Below, piece after piece: positions 38,374-47,085 of a stretch of 64,000 nucleotides of DNA (position 1 is its first letter; the number at the start of each line of letters is the position of its first letter). The DNA is from Mycolicibacterium stellerae (GTDB taxonomy: Bacteria; Actinomycetota; Actinomycetes; Mycobacteriales; Mycobacteriaceae): NCBI RefSeq assembly GCF_003719305.1, contig NZ_RARC01000030.1, forward strand, positions 16,887 to 80,886, read 5' to 3'. The notes below the pieces were generated by a model, which saw nothing but the letters and a program-made list of their open reading frames with translations, did no database searches and had not been told where the DNA came from. Position numbers and translations under genes: made by a program.

Positions 38374-39747
38374 TCACGTCACCAGCTCGTCGATGACCTC
38401 TTGCGCTGCGCGCTCGCCCGCGTTGACCGCGCCCTCCATGTAGGCGCTCCAGTACGTGGCGGTGTCCGTCGACGCCCAGTGGATCGGGCCGATCGGGACG
38501 GTCAGCGCCGGCCCGTATTTCGTCCACACATGCGGGCCGTGGTTGGCGTTGTAGCACCCACGCGTCCACTGCCGATCCGACCATTCCCCGTCGACGTAGT
38601 GCTCTGGGCGGGCCGCCCTCTGGCCGTAGTGCCGCACCAACTCGGCTGTCATCGCGGCCCTGCGCTCGGCCTGCGGGAGCCTGCCGACGGTGCGTGCTTC
38701 GTCGCCCTCCAGGAACAGCAGGATGACGCCGTGGTCGTCGCCGGGAATGCAGGTGTCGTTAGACATCCGGGCGGGACCGACGTCGGAGATGAGCTGCCCG
38801 TTGAATCCATCTGCGCGCCAGAACGGTTCGTCGTAGATGAAGAACGCCTTCATCGCCGAGCCGTTGGGAAGTCGCTGGGTGAGCTGGTCGCGGACGCCGG
38901 AAAGCGGTGGGTCGTAAATGATTCGGCCAGCCAGAGTCGGCGAGATCGCGACGATGACCCGGCGTGCATGAGCCACCCGGCCGCCACGGCAGTGCACTGT
39001 GACGTTGTCTGCGGCGTGTTCGATGAGAAGAACCGGCGCCTCGAGGACGATGTGGTCTGCGATGAGCGCGGCCAGTCGCTTCGGAATCTCGCTGGTACCA
39101 CCGACGAACCGGGTGGTCTGCGCGCCGCCCTCGGATTCCGCAAAGATCTCCGACGTCACCCCGCAGGTCTGAATCGTGAACAGCAGATGCAGAAACGACA
39201 CCTCGGCGGTCGGCACGGCCAGGATCCCGACCGTGCAGATCTCCAGCAGGTTGCGGGCCACCCTCGACAAACCCTGCGCGTCGTACCAGGCGCCCGCGGT
39301 GATCGCGTCCCACTCGGTGGCGCGCGGTGCCAGCCAGGGCGCCTCGACGGGAACTTCGGCCGCCAACACGTCGAGTCGGCGCAGCACCAGCTCGAGCTCC
39401 TTCAGCTCTGAGGCGAAGCGGGCATGAAACTCGTTCTCCCGCAACACCCCCGAGCCGTCCAACTCGTAAGACGTCTCGCCCTCGTCGTACTGCGGGTAGG
39501 TCTCGACCCCCAGTTCGGCCGCCAACGCGAACATCCGTTGATGGGTGTCGCCGATCCACTGGGCCCCGAGCTCGATCGGCACCCCCGGAACGGCCTCCTC
39601 GGTGAGAATCCGTCCGCCCACCCGTTCGTCGGCCTCCAACACCAGCGGCCTGAGCCCGGCCTCGAGCACCCGTCGGGCGGCGATCATCCCCGAAATGCCT
39701 GCTCCGACGATGACGACGTCGGCTTCATGGCCTGCTGGGTGTGCCAT
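38374..39747 (-). CDS. Flavin-dependent monoamine oxidase
   Basis: FAD-dependent amine oxidase of 457 residues. The dinucleotide motif VVIVGAGISGMIAARRVLEA is followed by LEADERVGGRILTEE, both hallmark segments of the monoamine oxidase family. The C-terminal FAD segment is PIGPIHWASTDTATYWSAYMEGAV. It oxidatively deaminates an amine, releasing aldehyde, ammonia and hydrogen peroxide. Start ATG 39747 is chosen for GGGAGGG 8 bases upstream; ATG 39756 lies further up. The ABC importer for amino-acid-like substrates is immediately upstream on the same strand (23 bases), which suggests that it supplies the substrate (inference). Confidence 0.9.
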   Translation of the reverse strand: MAHPAGHEADVVIVGAGISGMIAARRVLEAGLRPLVLEADERVGGRILTEEAVPGVPIELGAQWIGDTHQRMFALAAELGVETYPQYDEGETSYELDGSGVLRENEFHARFASELKELELVLRRLDVLAAEVPVEAPWLAPRATEWDAITAGAWYDAQGLSRVARNLLEICTVGILAVPTAEVSFLHLLFTIQTCGVTSEIFAESEGGAQTTRFVGGTSEIPKRLAALIADHIVLEAPVLLIEHAADNVTVHCRGGRVAHARRVIVAISPTLAGRIIYDPPLSGVRDQLTQRLPNGSAMKAFFIYDEPFWRADGFNGQLISDVGPARMSNDTCIPGDDHGVILLFLEGDEARTVGRLPQAERRAAMTAELVRHYGQRAARPEHYVDGEWSDRQWTRGCYNANHGPHVWTKYGPALTVPIGPIHWASTDTATYWSAYMEGAVNAGERAAQEVIDELVT

Positions 39748-39770
39748 GGTGCACACCCTCCCACGGACCC

Positions 39771-40544
39771 CTACAAAGGGTTGAGGATTCGGTCGAGGAA
39801 CTGCCGCGTCCGCTCTTCCTTCGGGTCGCCGATCACCTCGGCGGGCGGACCCTTTTCCAGGATCACGCCCTGGTCGGTGAACAGCACTTGGTCGGAAACC
39901 TGCTTGGCGAACTGGATCTCGTGGGTGACGATGACCAGAGTCCAGCCCTCGACCGCCAGGTCCTTGATCACCGAAAGCACCTCGCCGACCAGTTCGGGGT
40001 CCAGTGCGGAGGTCGGCTCGTCGAAAAGCACCACCTTCGGCTTTAGCGCCAGCGCCCGCGCGATGCCGACGCGCTGCTGCTGTCCGCCCGACAGCTGGAA
40101 CGGGTACTGGTCCCGCTTTTCGGCCAGCCCGACCTGCTCCAGTAGCTCGACTGCGTCGGCTTCCGCCTCGTCCTTCGGCCGCTTCTGCACGTACACCGGA
40201 CCCTCGGTGACGTTCTGCAACACCGTCTTGTGCGGAAAAAGGTTGTGCGACTGGAACACAAAGCCGCTCTGCGCGCGGTAGCGGCGCAGTTGGTCATTCG
40301 ACACCGGCTTGGAGAAGTCGACCTCGACGCCGTCCTCCCCGCCGACCCGGATCACCCCGGCGTCGGGCTTGTCGAGCGCGGCCAGCGCCCGAAGCAGCGT
40401 CGTCTTACCCGAGCCCGACGGGCCGATGATGGCGGTCGACGTCCCGCGCGGAACGGTGAACGACACACCCTTGAGCACTTCGTTGTCGCCGAAGGCCTTG
40501 TGCACATCCTCGGCGACGATCCTGTCTTCGCGGGGCTCCGTCAT
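39771..40544 (-). CDS. Polar amino acid ABC transporter ATP-binding protein (GlnQ-type)
   Basis: ABC ATPase of 257 residues: Walker A GPSGSGKTT (about 37-45), signature LSGGQQQRVGIARAL, Walker B VVLFDEPTSALDPELVGEV and H-loop IVTHEIQFAKQVS. The SALDPELVGEVL segment is characteristic of polar amino acid importers (GlnQ/HisP). Its ATG overlaps the stop of the fused binding protein/permease gene by 4 bases, so the two are a functional pair. The amine oxidase gene lies downstream on the same strand. Confidence 0.92.
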   Translation of the reverse strand: MTEPREDRIVAEDVHKAFGDNEVLKGVSFTVPRGTSTAIIGPSGSGKTTLLRALAALDKPDAGVIRVGGEDGVEVDFSKPVSNDQLRRYRAQSGFVFQSHNLFPHKTVLQNVTEGPVYVQKRPKDEAEADAVELLEQVGLAEKRDQYPFQLSGGQQQRVGIARALALKPKVVLFDEPTSALDPELVGEVLSVIKDLAVEGWTLVIVTHEIQFAKQVSDQVLFTDQGVILEKGPPAEVIGDPKEERTRQFLDRILNPL

Positions 40545-42013
40545 CGCGCCACATACCTTTCCAGCCGACTTTCAACTCGGCTCTGACCAAACGAGAGCAC
40601 CAGGCAGATGACCCAGTAGTAGACCGCGGCCGTGGTGTACAAGGCGAGGAAGTCGAACGTCCTGGCCGCGATCTCCTGCGATTGCCGCAACAGCTCGGTC
40701 ACCAGGATCGTCGACGCCAGCGACGTGTCCTTGAGCAAGGAGATCAGCGTGTTGGACAACGGCGGCACAGCGACCCTGGCCGCCTGCGGCAGGATGATCC
40801 GTCGCAGTGAGCCGACGTAGTTGAGGCCGATCGTTTCGGCCGCCTCCCATTGGCCCTTGGGGATGCTCTGGATCGCGGAGCGAATGATCTCGGCGGCGTA
40901 GCCTCCGACGTTCAACGAGAACGCGATGATGGCCGCAGGCCACGGGTCGATCTTCACCCCCAGCTGGGGCAGTGCGTAGAACACGATGAACAGCTGCACA
41001 AGCAACGGGGTGCCGCGAATGACCGAGATGTAGAACCGCGCGACGTTCGTCAGGATCACGTTCGGCGACAGCCGGGCCAGCGCGACCGCCAGCGCAATGG
41101 CGATGCCGATCACGAAGCTGATCACCGTCAGCGGAATCGTCTTCGTGATCGCCGCTTTGGCCAGCGGTCCCAGGCTGCTGAGCACGAGCTGCCACTGCGA
41201 CTCGGTCACCTTCTTCTCGGCAGGCGCCGCGGGTCCGCCCGATGCGTCGGCCTTGAGGTACTTCTGCGAGATCTCGGCCAGCGTGCCGTCGGCGCGCAGC
41301 TCGTCAAGCGCCTTGTTCAGGTCGGGCAGCAGCCCGCTGTCCTTGCGGGCGGCGAAACCCTGCTCGCTTTTCTCGCCGACGTTGCCTGCGATCTTCACCG
41401 TCTTGTCGCCCGTCTCCGCGAGGTAGGCGTACACCGCGATGCTGTCGTTCACCACGACGTCCACCCGGCCCTGGTTGAGCAGCTTGATCGCCTGGGTGAA
41501 CCCCTCGACCGACTCGACGCGTGCGCCCGCCTTTCTGGCCACCTCCGACCAGTTGCTCGTCGCGTTCTCGGCCGCCACCTTGCCCTTGAGGTCGGCCAGC
41601 GTCGTGATCGAGTTGTCGTCGGCGCGGGTGACGATCACGCCTTCGCCGACCGAATAGGGCTCCGACAGGTCGTACTTGGCCTTGCGCTCGTCGTTGATCG
41701 TCACCTCGTTGGCGACGACGTCGAAGCGGTTCGCCTCGAGTGCGGCGAACATTGCGTCCCACGGCGTTTCGACGAATTCGACTCTGACGCCCAGCTTTTC
41801 GCCGACCGCCTTCGCGACGTCGACGTCATATCCCACGAGCTCATTGGCTGCGTCGTGGTAGCTGAACGGGGCGTAGACGCCCTCGGTGCCGACGCGAAGG
41901 ACTCCTGCCGACTTGATCGGGTTTTCGCCGTTGGTGCCCGACGACCCGCAGGCCGCAAGGAGAAGCGCAGCCAGCAGTATCAGAGCGACGACGGGTTTTC
42001 TTAGATAGCGCAC
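40541..42013 (-). CDS. Fused substrate-binding protein and permease of an amino-acid ABC transporter
   Basis: A 490-residue fusion. Residues 1-22 form a lipoprotein signal (LLAALLLAACGSS); 35-255 is a solute-binding domain of family 3 (LRVGTEGVYAPFSYHDAANE, VGYDVDVAKAVGEKLG); about 285-490 is a HisM/GlnP-type permease with helices and the coupling loop EAAETIGLNYVGSLRRIILPQA. Because the binding domain is joined to the channel, it is anchored at both ends on the outer face. The pattern resembles GlnPQ-type fusions of Firmicutes and a subset of actinobacteria. The substrate is probably a polar amino acid; the neighbouring amine oxidase may act on it. Confidence 0.92.
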   Translation of the reverse strand: MRYLRKPVVALILLAALLLAACGSSGTNGENPIKSAGVLRVGTEGVYAPFSYHDAANELVGYDVDVAKAVGEKLGVRVEFVETPWDAMFAALEANRFDVVANEVTINDERKAKYDLSEPYSVGEGVIVTRADDNSITTLADLKGKVAAENATSNWSEVARKAGARVESVEGFTQAIKLLNQGRVDVVVNDSIAVYAYLAETGDKTVKIAGNVGEKSEQGFAARKDSGLLPDLNKALDELRADGTLAEISQKYLKADASGGPAAPAEKKVTESQWQLVLSSLGPLAKAAITKTIPLTVISFVIGIAIALAVALARLSPNVILTNVARFYISVIRGTPLLVQLFIVFYALPQLGVKIDPWPAAIIAFSLNVGGYAAEIIRSAIQSIPKGQWEAAETIGLNYVGSLRRIILPQAARVAVPPLSNTLISLLKDTSLASTILVTELLRQSQEIAARTFDFLALYTTAAVYYWVICLVLSFGQSRVESRLERYVAR

Positions 42014-42074
42014 CGGCGGACGCTAACAAGTCGCGGGCAAAGTCCCAAGGGTTCTGCTCAGGTCACGCGGTATA

Positions 42075-42080
42075 TAGGAT
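42075..42080 (+). promoter_or_regulatory. Candidate -10 element (TAGGAT) of the CoA-transferase gene
   Basis: TAGGAT, within TATATAGGAT, ends 9 bases before the ATG at 42090. The predicted transcript has at most a 3-base leader. Confidence 0.45.
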
Positions 42081-42089
42081 CGGCGCGCA

Positions 42090-43412
42090 ATGCCACAGGA
42101 ACTGACTGCCGAGCAGGCCGCCGCGCGGCTCAACCCACAGGACACGCTGGGAATGCCTCTCGGGCCCGGCCAGCCACCAGCGTTCCTGCGCGCGCTTGGC
42201 GTGCGCGAGGACTGGACGGACCTTCGCGTCTACGGCGCGCTGCTGGCCGTCGGCACCGAACTGTTCTCGCGTCGCGGCGTCGGATACCTGTCCGGCTTCT
42301 ACGGCCCGCTCGAGCGGGCATTGCGGGACTCTGGCGTCGACATCGAGTTCACCCCCGCGGACTTCCGCCGCTTCGGCCCATTGCTGGCGGCCCAGTCCCC
42401 GCGGGTGATGACGACGGTGGCCACGCCGCCCGACGCCGACGGTTGGTGCTCCCTGTCGCTGCACGCCGGCGGCACGATCGGCGAATTGCACCGCGCCGGC
42501 GCCGACCCGGATCGGCTGCTGGTCGTCGAGGTCTCCGAGGCCTACCCGCGGACCTTCGGGCTCGGCGAAGAGCACCGCCACGCGCTGCACGTCGACGAGA
42601 TCGACGTGCTTGTCCGCTCGACGGAGGCACCCCTTGCTCTGCCGGGCGGCGAGGCACCGCCCACGGACGTCGACAAGGCCATCGCCAGGCACTCCGTCGA
42701 CTACATCCCGTCCGGCGCGACGCTGCAGACCGGCATCGGCTCGATCCCCAACCAGATCGCCACGGTGCTGGCCGAGGGCGACGGCGGTGACTACGGGCTG
42801 CACAGCGAGATGTTCACCGACGGCTGCATGAAGCTGCATCGCGCAGGCAAGGTCACCAACGCAGGCAAAGGCCAGTACGACGGTGTCAGCGTGACGACGT
42901 TCGCGTTCGGCTCCTCGGAGCTCTACGAGTGGTTGGACGGCAACTCCGACGTGGTGTTTCTACCGGTCGAGATCGTCAACGCACCGGAGGTGATCGCCGC
43001 CAACCACCAGATGGTCACCATCAACGGTGCGCTGGCCATCGACGTCCACGGTCAGGTGGTGGCCGACACGATCTCCGGCGGCCAGTTCAGCGGCATCGGC
43101 GGGGCCGAGGACTTCGTCGCCGGTGCCGGGCTGGAACTAACGGACCGGTCGTTGATCTGCCTGCCGTCGACGTTCGAGAAGGACGGGGTCCTTCGGTCGC
43201 GGATCGTGCCGTGGTTCGACGCGGGCGCCGTCATCACGACGCCACGGCACCACGTCGACGTGATCGTCACCGAGCACGGCGCAGCCGAACTGGAGGGCAG
43301 GACCGTTCGGGAGCGCGGCGAGGCGCTCGCGGCGATCGCACATCCGCAGTTCCGCGACGACCTGCTGGCCGCCGCCGAGCGTGCGTCGAAGGGCCGCTCG
43401 CCGGTCACGTAG
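42090..43412 (+). CDS. Acetyl-CoA hydrolase/transferase family CoA-transferase
   Basis: Class I-like CoA transferase of 440 residues, in the acetyl-CoA hydrolase/4-hydroxybutyrate CoA-transferase family. The glycine-rich GIGSIPNQIA precedes the active-site segment LHSEMFTDG, whose Glu forms the thioester with CoA. The C-terminal domain includes GGQFSGIGGAEDFVAGA and VIVTEHGAAELEGRTVRER, also typical. It moves CoA between acids (for example acetate, succinate, 4-hydroxybutyrate); the exact pair is unknown. Its 3' end overlaps that of the GluQ-RS gene by 8 bases on the opposite strand. Confidence 0.92.
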   Translation: MPQELTAEQAAARLNPQDTLGMPLGPGQPPAFLRALGVREDWTDLRVYGALLAVGTELFSRRGVGYLSGFYGPLERALRDSGVDIEFTPADFRRFGPLLAAQSPRVMTTVATPPDADGWCSLSLHAGGTIGELHRAGADPDRLLVVEVSEAYPRTFGLGEEHRHALHVDEIDVLVRSTEAPLALPGGEAPPTDVDKAIARHSVDYIPSGATLQTGIGSIPNQIATVLAEGDGGDYGLHSEMFTDGCMKLHRAGKVTNAGKGQYDGVSVTTFAFGSSELYEWLDGNSDVVFLPVEIVNAPEVIAANHQMVTINGALAIDVHGQVVADTISGGQFSGIGGAEDFVAGAGLELTDRSLICLPSTFEKDGVLRSRIVPWFDAGAVITTPRHHVDVIVTEHGAAELEGRTVRERGEALAAIAHPQFRDDLLAAAERASKGRSPVT

Positions 43413-44289
43413 CAGGCGAATAGATCCATGGGTCGCGGGGCAGTCCGGCAGGGTCGAACTCCTCGAGCATCCCGGCAAGCGTCGTCGCGCCGAAGCGCAG
43501 CGATGCGGCGATCTGCTCCAGCACGCGCGGCATCCCGATCTGCGCCAATGTCACCGCGCCGTCGCGCTTGGCGAGCCGTGCACCGTCCTCGTTGAGCACC
43601 AGCGCAACGTGTGCGTACGTCGGCTCCGGATGGCCGAGCAGGTTCGCGAGGTAGGCCTGGCGTGGGGAGGACGCCAGCAGATCGTCGCCGCGCACCACCT
43701 GGTCGACGAACTGTGCCGCGTCGTCGACGACGACCGCGAGGTTGTATGCGGCCACCCCGTCACCCCTGCGGACCACGAAATCGTCGACCACGCCGGTGTA
43801 TTCACCATGCAGAAGGTCGTGGACGGTGTGGGTGGTGACGTCGGTGCGCAGTCGCAACGCGGGCGGCCGGCCCGCGGCTTCGCGCCGCTCCTCGCGCTCG
43901 GCGTCGGTCAGGTCACGACAGGTTCCCGGATAGGCGCCCTGCGGGGCGTGCGGGGCACGCGGCGCCTGCTGGACATCTTTTCTGCTGCAATAGCATTCGT
44001 AGAGCAGGCCGCGCTCGGCCAGCGCGTCGACAGCATGGTCGTAGCGCTGCGGATGGTGCGTCTGCCACTCGGCCGGCCCGTCCCATGTGAGGCCGATCGC
44101 CGCAAGGTCGTCGAGTTGACGCGCCGCGATGTCGGAGTGGGTGCGGTCGTCGAGGTCGTCGACCCGCATCAGGAAGCGCCGGCCCGTCGAACGCGCGAAC
44201 AGCCACGCCAGCACGGCCGTTCGCAGGTTGCCGATGTGCAGGTCGGCCGACGGGCTTGGGGCGAACCGGCCCGCGCCGGTTGGGGTCAC
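43405..44289 (-). CDS. gluQ: Glutamyl-queuosine tRNA(Asp) synthetase
   Basis: Truncated glutamyl-tRNA synthetase paralogue of 294 residues without the anticodon-binding domain, the hallmark of GluQ-RS. The class I signature is DLHIGNLRTA (HIGH in variant form), the zinc site lies in YECYCSRKD...YPGTCRDL, and RLAKRDGAVTL replaces KMSKS. It attaches glutamate to the queuosine base at position 34 of tRNA-Asp, so it needs queuosine. The tgt gene 6 kb away provides the base exchange. The start ATG 44289 has a Pro/Gly-rich leader before the fold. Confidence 0.93.
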   Translation of the reverse strand: MTPTGAGRFAPSPSADLHIGNLRTAVLAWLFARSTGRRFLMRVDDLDDRTHSDIAARQLDDLAAIGLTWDGPAEWQTHHPQRYDHAVDALAERGLLYECYCSRKDVQQAPRAPHAPQGAYPGTCRDLTDAEREERREAAGRPPALRLRTDVTTHTVHDLLHGEYTGVVDDFVVRRGDGVAAYNLAVVVDDAAQFVDQVVRGDDLLASSPRQAYLANLLGHPEPTYAHVALVLNEDGARLAKRDGAVTLAQIGMPRVLEQIAASLRFGATTLAGMLEEFDPAGLPRDPWIYSPAT

Positions 44290-44307
44290 GCCCGCAATCT
44301 AGCCGAT

Positions 44308-44697
44308 TCAGTCACGCTCCCACGGCGCCGCGTCGCCCATCTTCTTGTAGTACTTCGCCAGGTGGCTCTCGACCCGATCGACGTCGGCCTTCGGTATGTC
44401 GATGCCGCCACGCGCGCCGTCCATGATCGCTCCGGCCGCCATCACGCCGCGCGGAACGACCGCCAGCTTGCCGTTGACCACGTCGGCGATCAGCAGCTTG
44501 TAGGCGGTGAAGTTGTCCTTTTTGTCGCTGTCGTACCAGACGTGGGCGTCGCGGTACTTCTGGTTCGGTTCGTCTTCGGCGTCGGCCCATTTGCGGACCC
44601 GTTTCTCGGCCGCGTCGCCGTCCCATTCGCGGTCACGGTCGGCGAGCGGCAGATCCTGAAATGGTGTCACAGACATATCGGAGGCGTGCCCGGACAT
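44308..44697 (-). CDS. Orphan protein resembling a phage prohead-protease C-terminal region
   Basis: Protein of 129 residues (or 122 from ATG 44676). Its core, DREWDGDAAEKRVRKWADAE followed by HVWYDSDKKDNFTAYKLLIADVVNGKLAVVPRG (read in pieces) and DIPKADVDRVESHLAKYYKK, looks like a segment found in HK97-type prohead proteases and related phage structural proteins. There are no other phage genes nearby, so it is a domesticated or stand-alone relative. It is free of membrane segments. The stop of the upstream phospho-lyase gene lies 8 bases before 44697. Function is unknown. Confidence 0.7.
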   Translation of the reverse strand: MSGHASDMSVTPFQDLPLADRDREWDGDAAEKRVRKWADAEDEPNQKYRDAHVWYDSDKKDNFTAYKLLIADVVNGKLAVVPRGVMAAGAIMDGARGGIDIPKADVDRVESHLAKYYKKMGDAAPWERD

Positions 44698-44705
44698 GAT
44701 CGCGG

Positions 44706-46007
44706 CTAAACCCCGAGTGCGGCTGTGAAGGCGCTGTAAAACCAATCGACGTCCGAGGGCGAGAGGACCAGTGGCGGACGAATTTTCAGCACGTTGCCGT
44801 CGTGGCCGCACACGGAGATCAGCACCCGCTCTTCCCGGAGCGCGTTGACGATTCGGCGGGCCTCCGCGCGGTCGGGATTCCCGTTTTCCGCATCGGTGAC
44901 CACCTCGACGCCGACGTAGAGGCCTGCCCCGCGAACGTCGCCGATCCGCGGATCGTCGATGCTCGCCAGCCCGGCCCGCAGCGCCTCACCGACCGTGGCC
45001 GCGTTGGCCATCAGGTTCTCCTGCTCGATGACGTCGAGCACCGCCGACGCCGCGGCGATCGACACCGGGTTCCCGCCGAAGGTGTTGAAGTAGGGCACCC
45101 CGCGGGCGAACGGTTCGAGCACGTCGGCCCGAGCCGCCATCGCCGCGATCGGAATGCCGTTGCCCATCGGCTTGCCCGTCGTCACGATGTCGGGAACCAG
45201 GCCGTGCCGGTCGAATCCCCACATCGACGCACCTGTGCGGGCGAACCCTGGCTGCACCTCGTCGGCGATGAACACCCCGCCGCGGCCGCGCACCTCGTCA
45301 ACGGCGGCGCTCAGCACCGAGGTGTCGGCGTAGATGCCGTCCGACGAGAAGATGGTGTCGACGATCAGGCAGCCCACGCCGTGGCCCGCCGCGATCAGAT
45401 CGTCGGCCGCTTGCGCCACGTCGGCGGTGAAGCGTGCCGCGAGCTCGTCGGCTGGCACGCGGTACGTGTCGGGCGGGTCGACGAGGCGCACGTTGGCACC
45501 CACTTTTGTCGCGCCGCCAAGTGAGGGCGAGATCGCCGTCGTCGACGCCGTGTTGCCGTGGTACGCGTCGCGGGTGATGACGATACCGGTTGCGCCGGTG
45601 CGCATTTCGGCGACTCGAAGCGCCAGGTCGTTGACTTCCGATCCGGTGCATGCGTACATCACCTGATCCACTTCGGCCGGCATGGTCGCCAGCAGTCGCT
45701 GTGAGTACTCGACGATGCCGCGGTGAAGGTAGCGGGTATGCGTGTTCAGCGTCGCCATCTGTCGAGACACCGCTTCGACCACGTGCGGGTGACAGTGCCC
45801 GACGCTGGCCACGTTGTTGTAGGCGTCCAGGTAGCGGACCCCGTCGGCGTCGAACAGGTGGCTGCCCTCCCCGCGCACCACGTGCACCGGCTGGTCGTAG
45901 AACAGCCGGTAAGCGGGCCCGAGGACCCGCTCACGGCTGGCGATCAGCGGGTCAGCCGGGCCGCCTGACCGATAGCTGTTGGAGTCCATGATGTTGGAGA
46001 AGCTCAC
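44706..46007 (-). CDS. Class III aminotransferase of the phospho-lyase subgroup (AGXT2L-like)
   Basis: PLP enzyme of 433 residues (427 if ATG 45989 is used). GHCHPHVVEAVSRQMATLNT followed by HTRYLHRGIVEYSQRLL is the specific pattern of ethanolamine-phosphate and 5-phosphohydroxylysine phospho-lyases (AGXT2L1/AGXT2L2), which eliminate phosphate and ammonia rather than transaminate. The PLP lysine is in VTTGKPMGNGIPIAA. A small-molecule kinase gene lies divergently 73 bases away, which would supply the phosphorylated substrate. It probably catabolises an amino alcohol such as ethanolamine or hydroxylysine (inference). Confidence 0.88.
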   Translation of the reverse strand: MSFSNIMDSNSYRSGGPADPLIASRERVLGPAYRLFYDQPVHVVRGEGSHLFDADGVRYLDAYNNVASVGHCHPHVVEAVSRQMATLNTHTRYLHRGIVEYSQRLLATMPAEVDQVMYACTGSEVNDLALRVAEMRTGATGIVITRDAYHGNTASTTAISPSLGGATKVGANVRLVDPPDTYRVPADELAARFTADVAQAADDLIAAGHGVGCLIVDTIFSSDGIYADTSVLSAAVDEVRGRGGVFIADEVQPGFARTGASMWGFDRHGLVPDIVTTGKPMGNGIPIAAMAARADVLEPFARGVPYFNTFGGNPVSIAAASAVLDVIEQENLMANAATVGEALRAGLASIDDPRIGDVRGAGLYVGVEVVTDAENGNPDRAEARRIVNALREERVLISVCGHDGNVLKIRPPLVLSPSDVDWFYSAFTAALGV

Positions 46008-46080
46008 GACCAGTGCCTCCGGTATCGCGGGTGGATGAGGCCAGTCTGCTGCATGACATGGCGTGCTTCAGACTGTGGGA

Positions 46081-47085
46081 GTGTCAGGACTTCCACCCGA
46101 TCACGACCTGTATGCGCGTGCTGCCCTGCCGTCCTACGGTCGCGACCCCGACGCGCCCCTGCGACTGCTCAGCCTGTCCGAGAACGCCACCTACCTGGTG
46201 GACGACGCCGAACCGATCGTGCTGCGGGTACACCGCGCCGACTACCACTCACTGCAGGCGATCCGGTCGGAGCTCGCCTGGATGGCGGCGCTGCGCGAAC
46301 AGACCGATGTCGTCACACCACAGCTCGTTGCCGCCGAGGACGGCAGCGAGGTGGTGACGACAGTTCGCAACGGCCATCCGCTCAACGTCGACGCGGTGAC
46401 CTTCATATCGGGATGTACAGCCGAGGAACGGCCGGACGTCGTCGGCTTCGACCAGCTCGGCCGCATCACCGCGACCATGCACGACCATGTTCAGGGTTGG
46501 CGGGCGCCGGACTACTTCACCCGCTTCTCATGGGACGCCGACAGCATGATCGGGCCGCAGGGCCGATGGGGTAACTGGCGGCACGCACCGGGGTTGACGA
46601 CCGCCGACGAGGCGGTGATCGAACGGGTCGCGACCGAGCTGAACCGCATGCTGGCCGAGTTCGGTTGTGCACCTGATCGTTTCGGCCTGATACACGCCGA
46701 CCTTCGGATGGCGAACCTGATGATCGATCCGGAGGTGGAGGCAGGCCCCATCACCGTCATCGATTTCGACGACTGTGGCTGGTCGTGGCATCTCGCCGAT
46801 CTCGGCGCCGTGGTGTCGTTCATCGAAGACACCCCGGAAGCCGAGGCGATGATCGCCGGCTGGCTGGCGGGATACCGCGAACGACGCGAGTTGCCCGCCG
46901 AACACCTCGACATGATCCCGTCGTTCGTGATCCTGCGACGCCTGCAGCTGACGGCATGGGTGGCGTCGCACGCGCACGCCGACAGTGCCATCGCATTCGC
47001 CGACGGCTTCGCCGAAGGAACGGCGCGCCTTGCCGAGCGCTACCTTGCCGACCGGCACTGGTTGCGAAGCGCCATCTACACGTAG
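46081..47085 (+). CDS. APH-fold small-molecule kinase (hydroxylysine/homoserine kinase-like)
   Basis: Aminoglycoside-phosphotransferase-fold kinase of 334 residues, most like hydroxylysine kinase (AGPHD1) and homoserine kinase type II. Motifs: LLSLSENATYLVDD (nucleotide loop), FGLIHADLRMANLMID (catalytic HxDxxxxN) and TVIDFDDCGWSWHLADLGAV (metal-binding DFDD). With the divergent PLP phospho-lyase it forms a kinase/lyase pair. Start GTG 46081 is preferred because CAGACT lies at the -10 spacing for a leaderless start; the upstream GTG 46063 would add six residues. It converges on the metallo-hydrolase with a 10-base overlap. Confidence 0.87.
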   Translation: MSGLPPDHDLYARAALPSYGRDPDAPLRLLSLSENATYLVDDAEPIVLRVHRADYHSLQAIRSELAWMAALREQTDVVTPQLVAAEDGSEVVTTVRNGHPLNVDAVTFISGCTAEERPDVVGFDQLGRITATMHDHVQGWRAPDYFTRFSWDADSMIGPQGRWGNWRHAPGLTTADEAVIERVATELNRMLAEFGCAPDRFGLIHADLRMANLMIDPEVEAGPITVIDFDDCGWSWHLADLGAVVSFIEDTPEAEAMIAGWLAGYRERRELPAEHLDMIPSFVILRRLQLTAWVASHAHADSAIAFADGFAEGTARLAERYLADRHWLRSAIYT

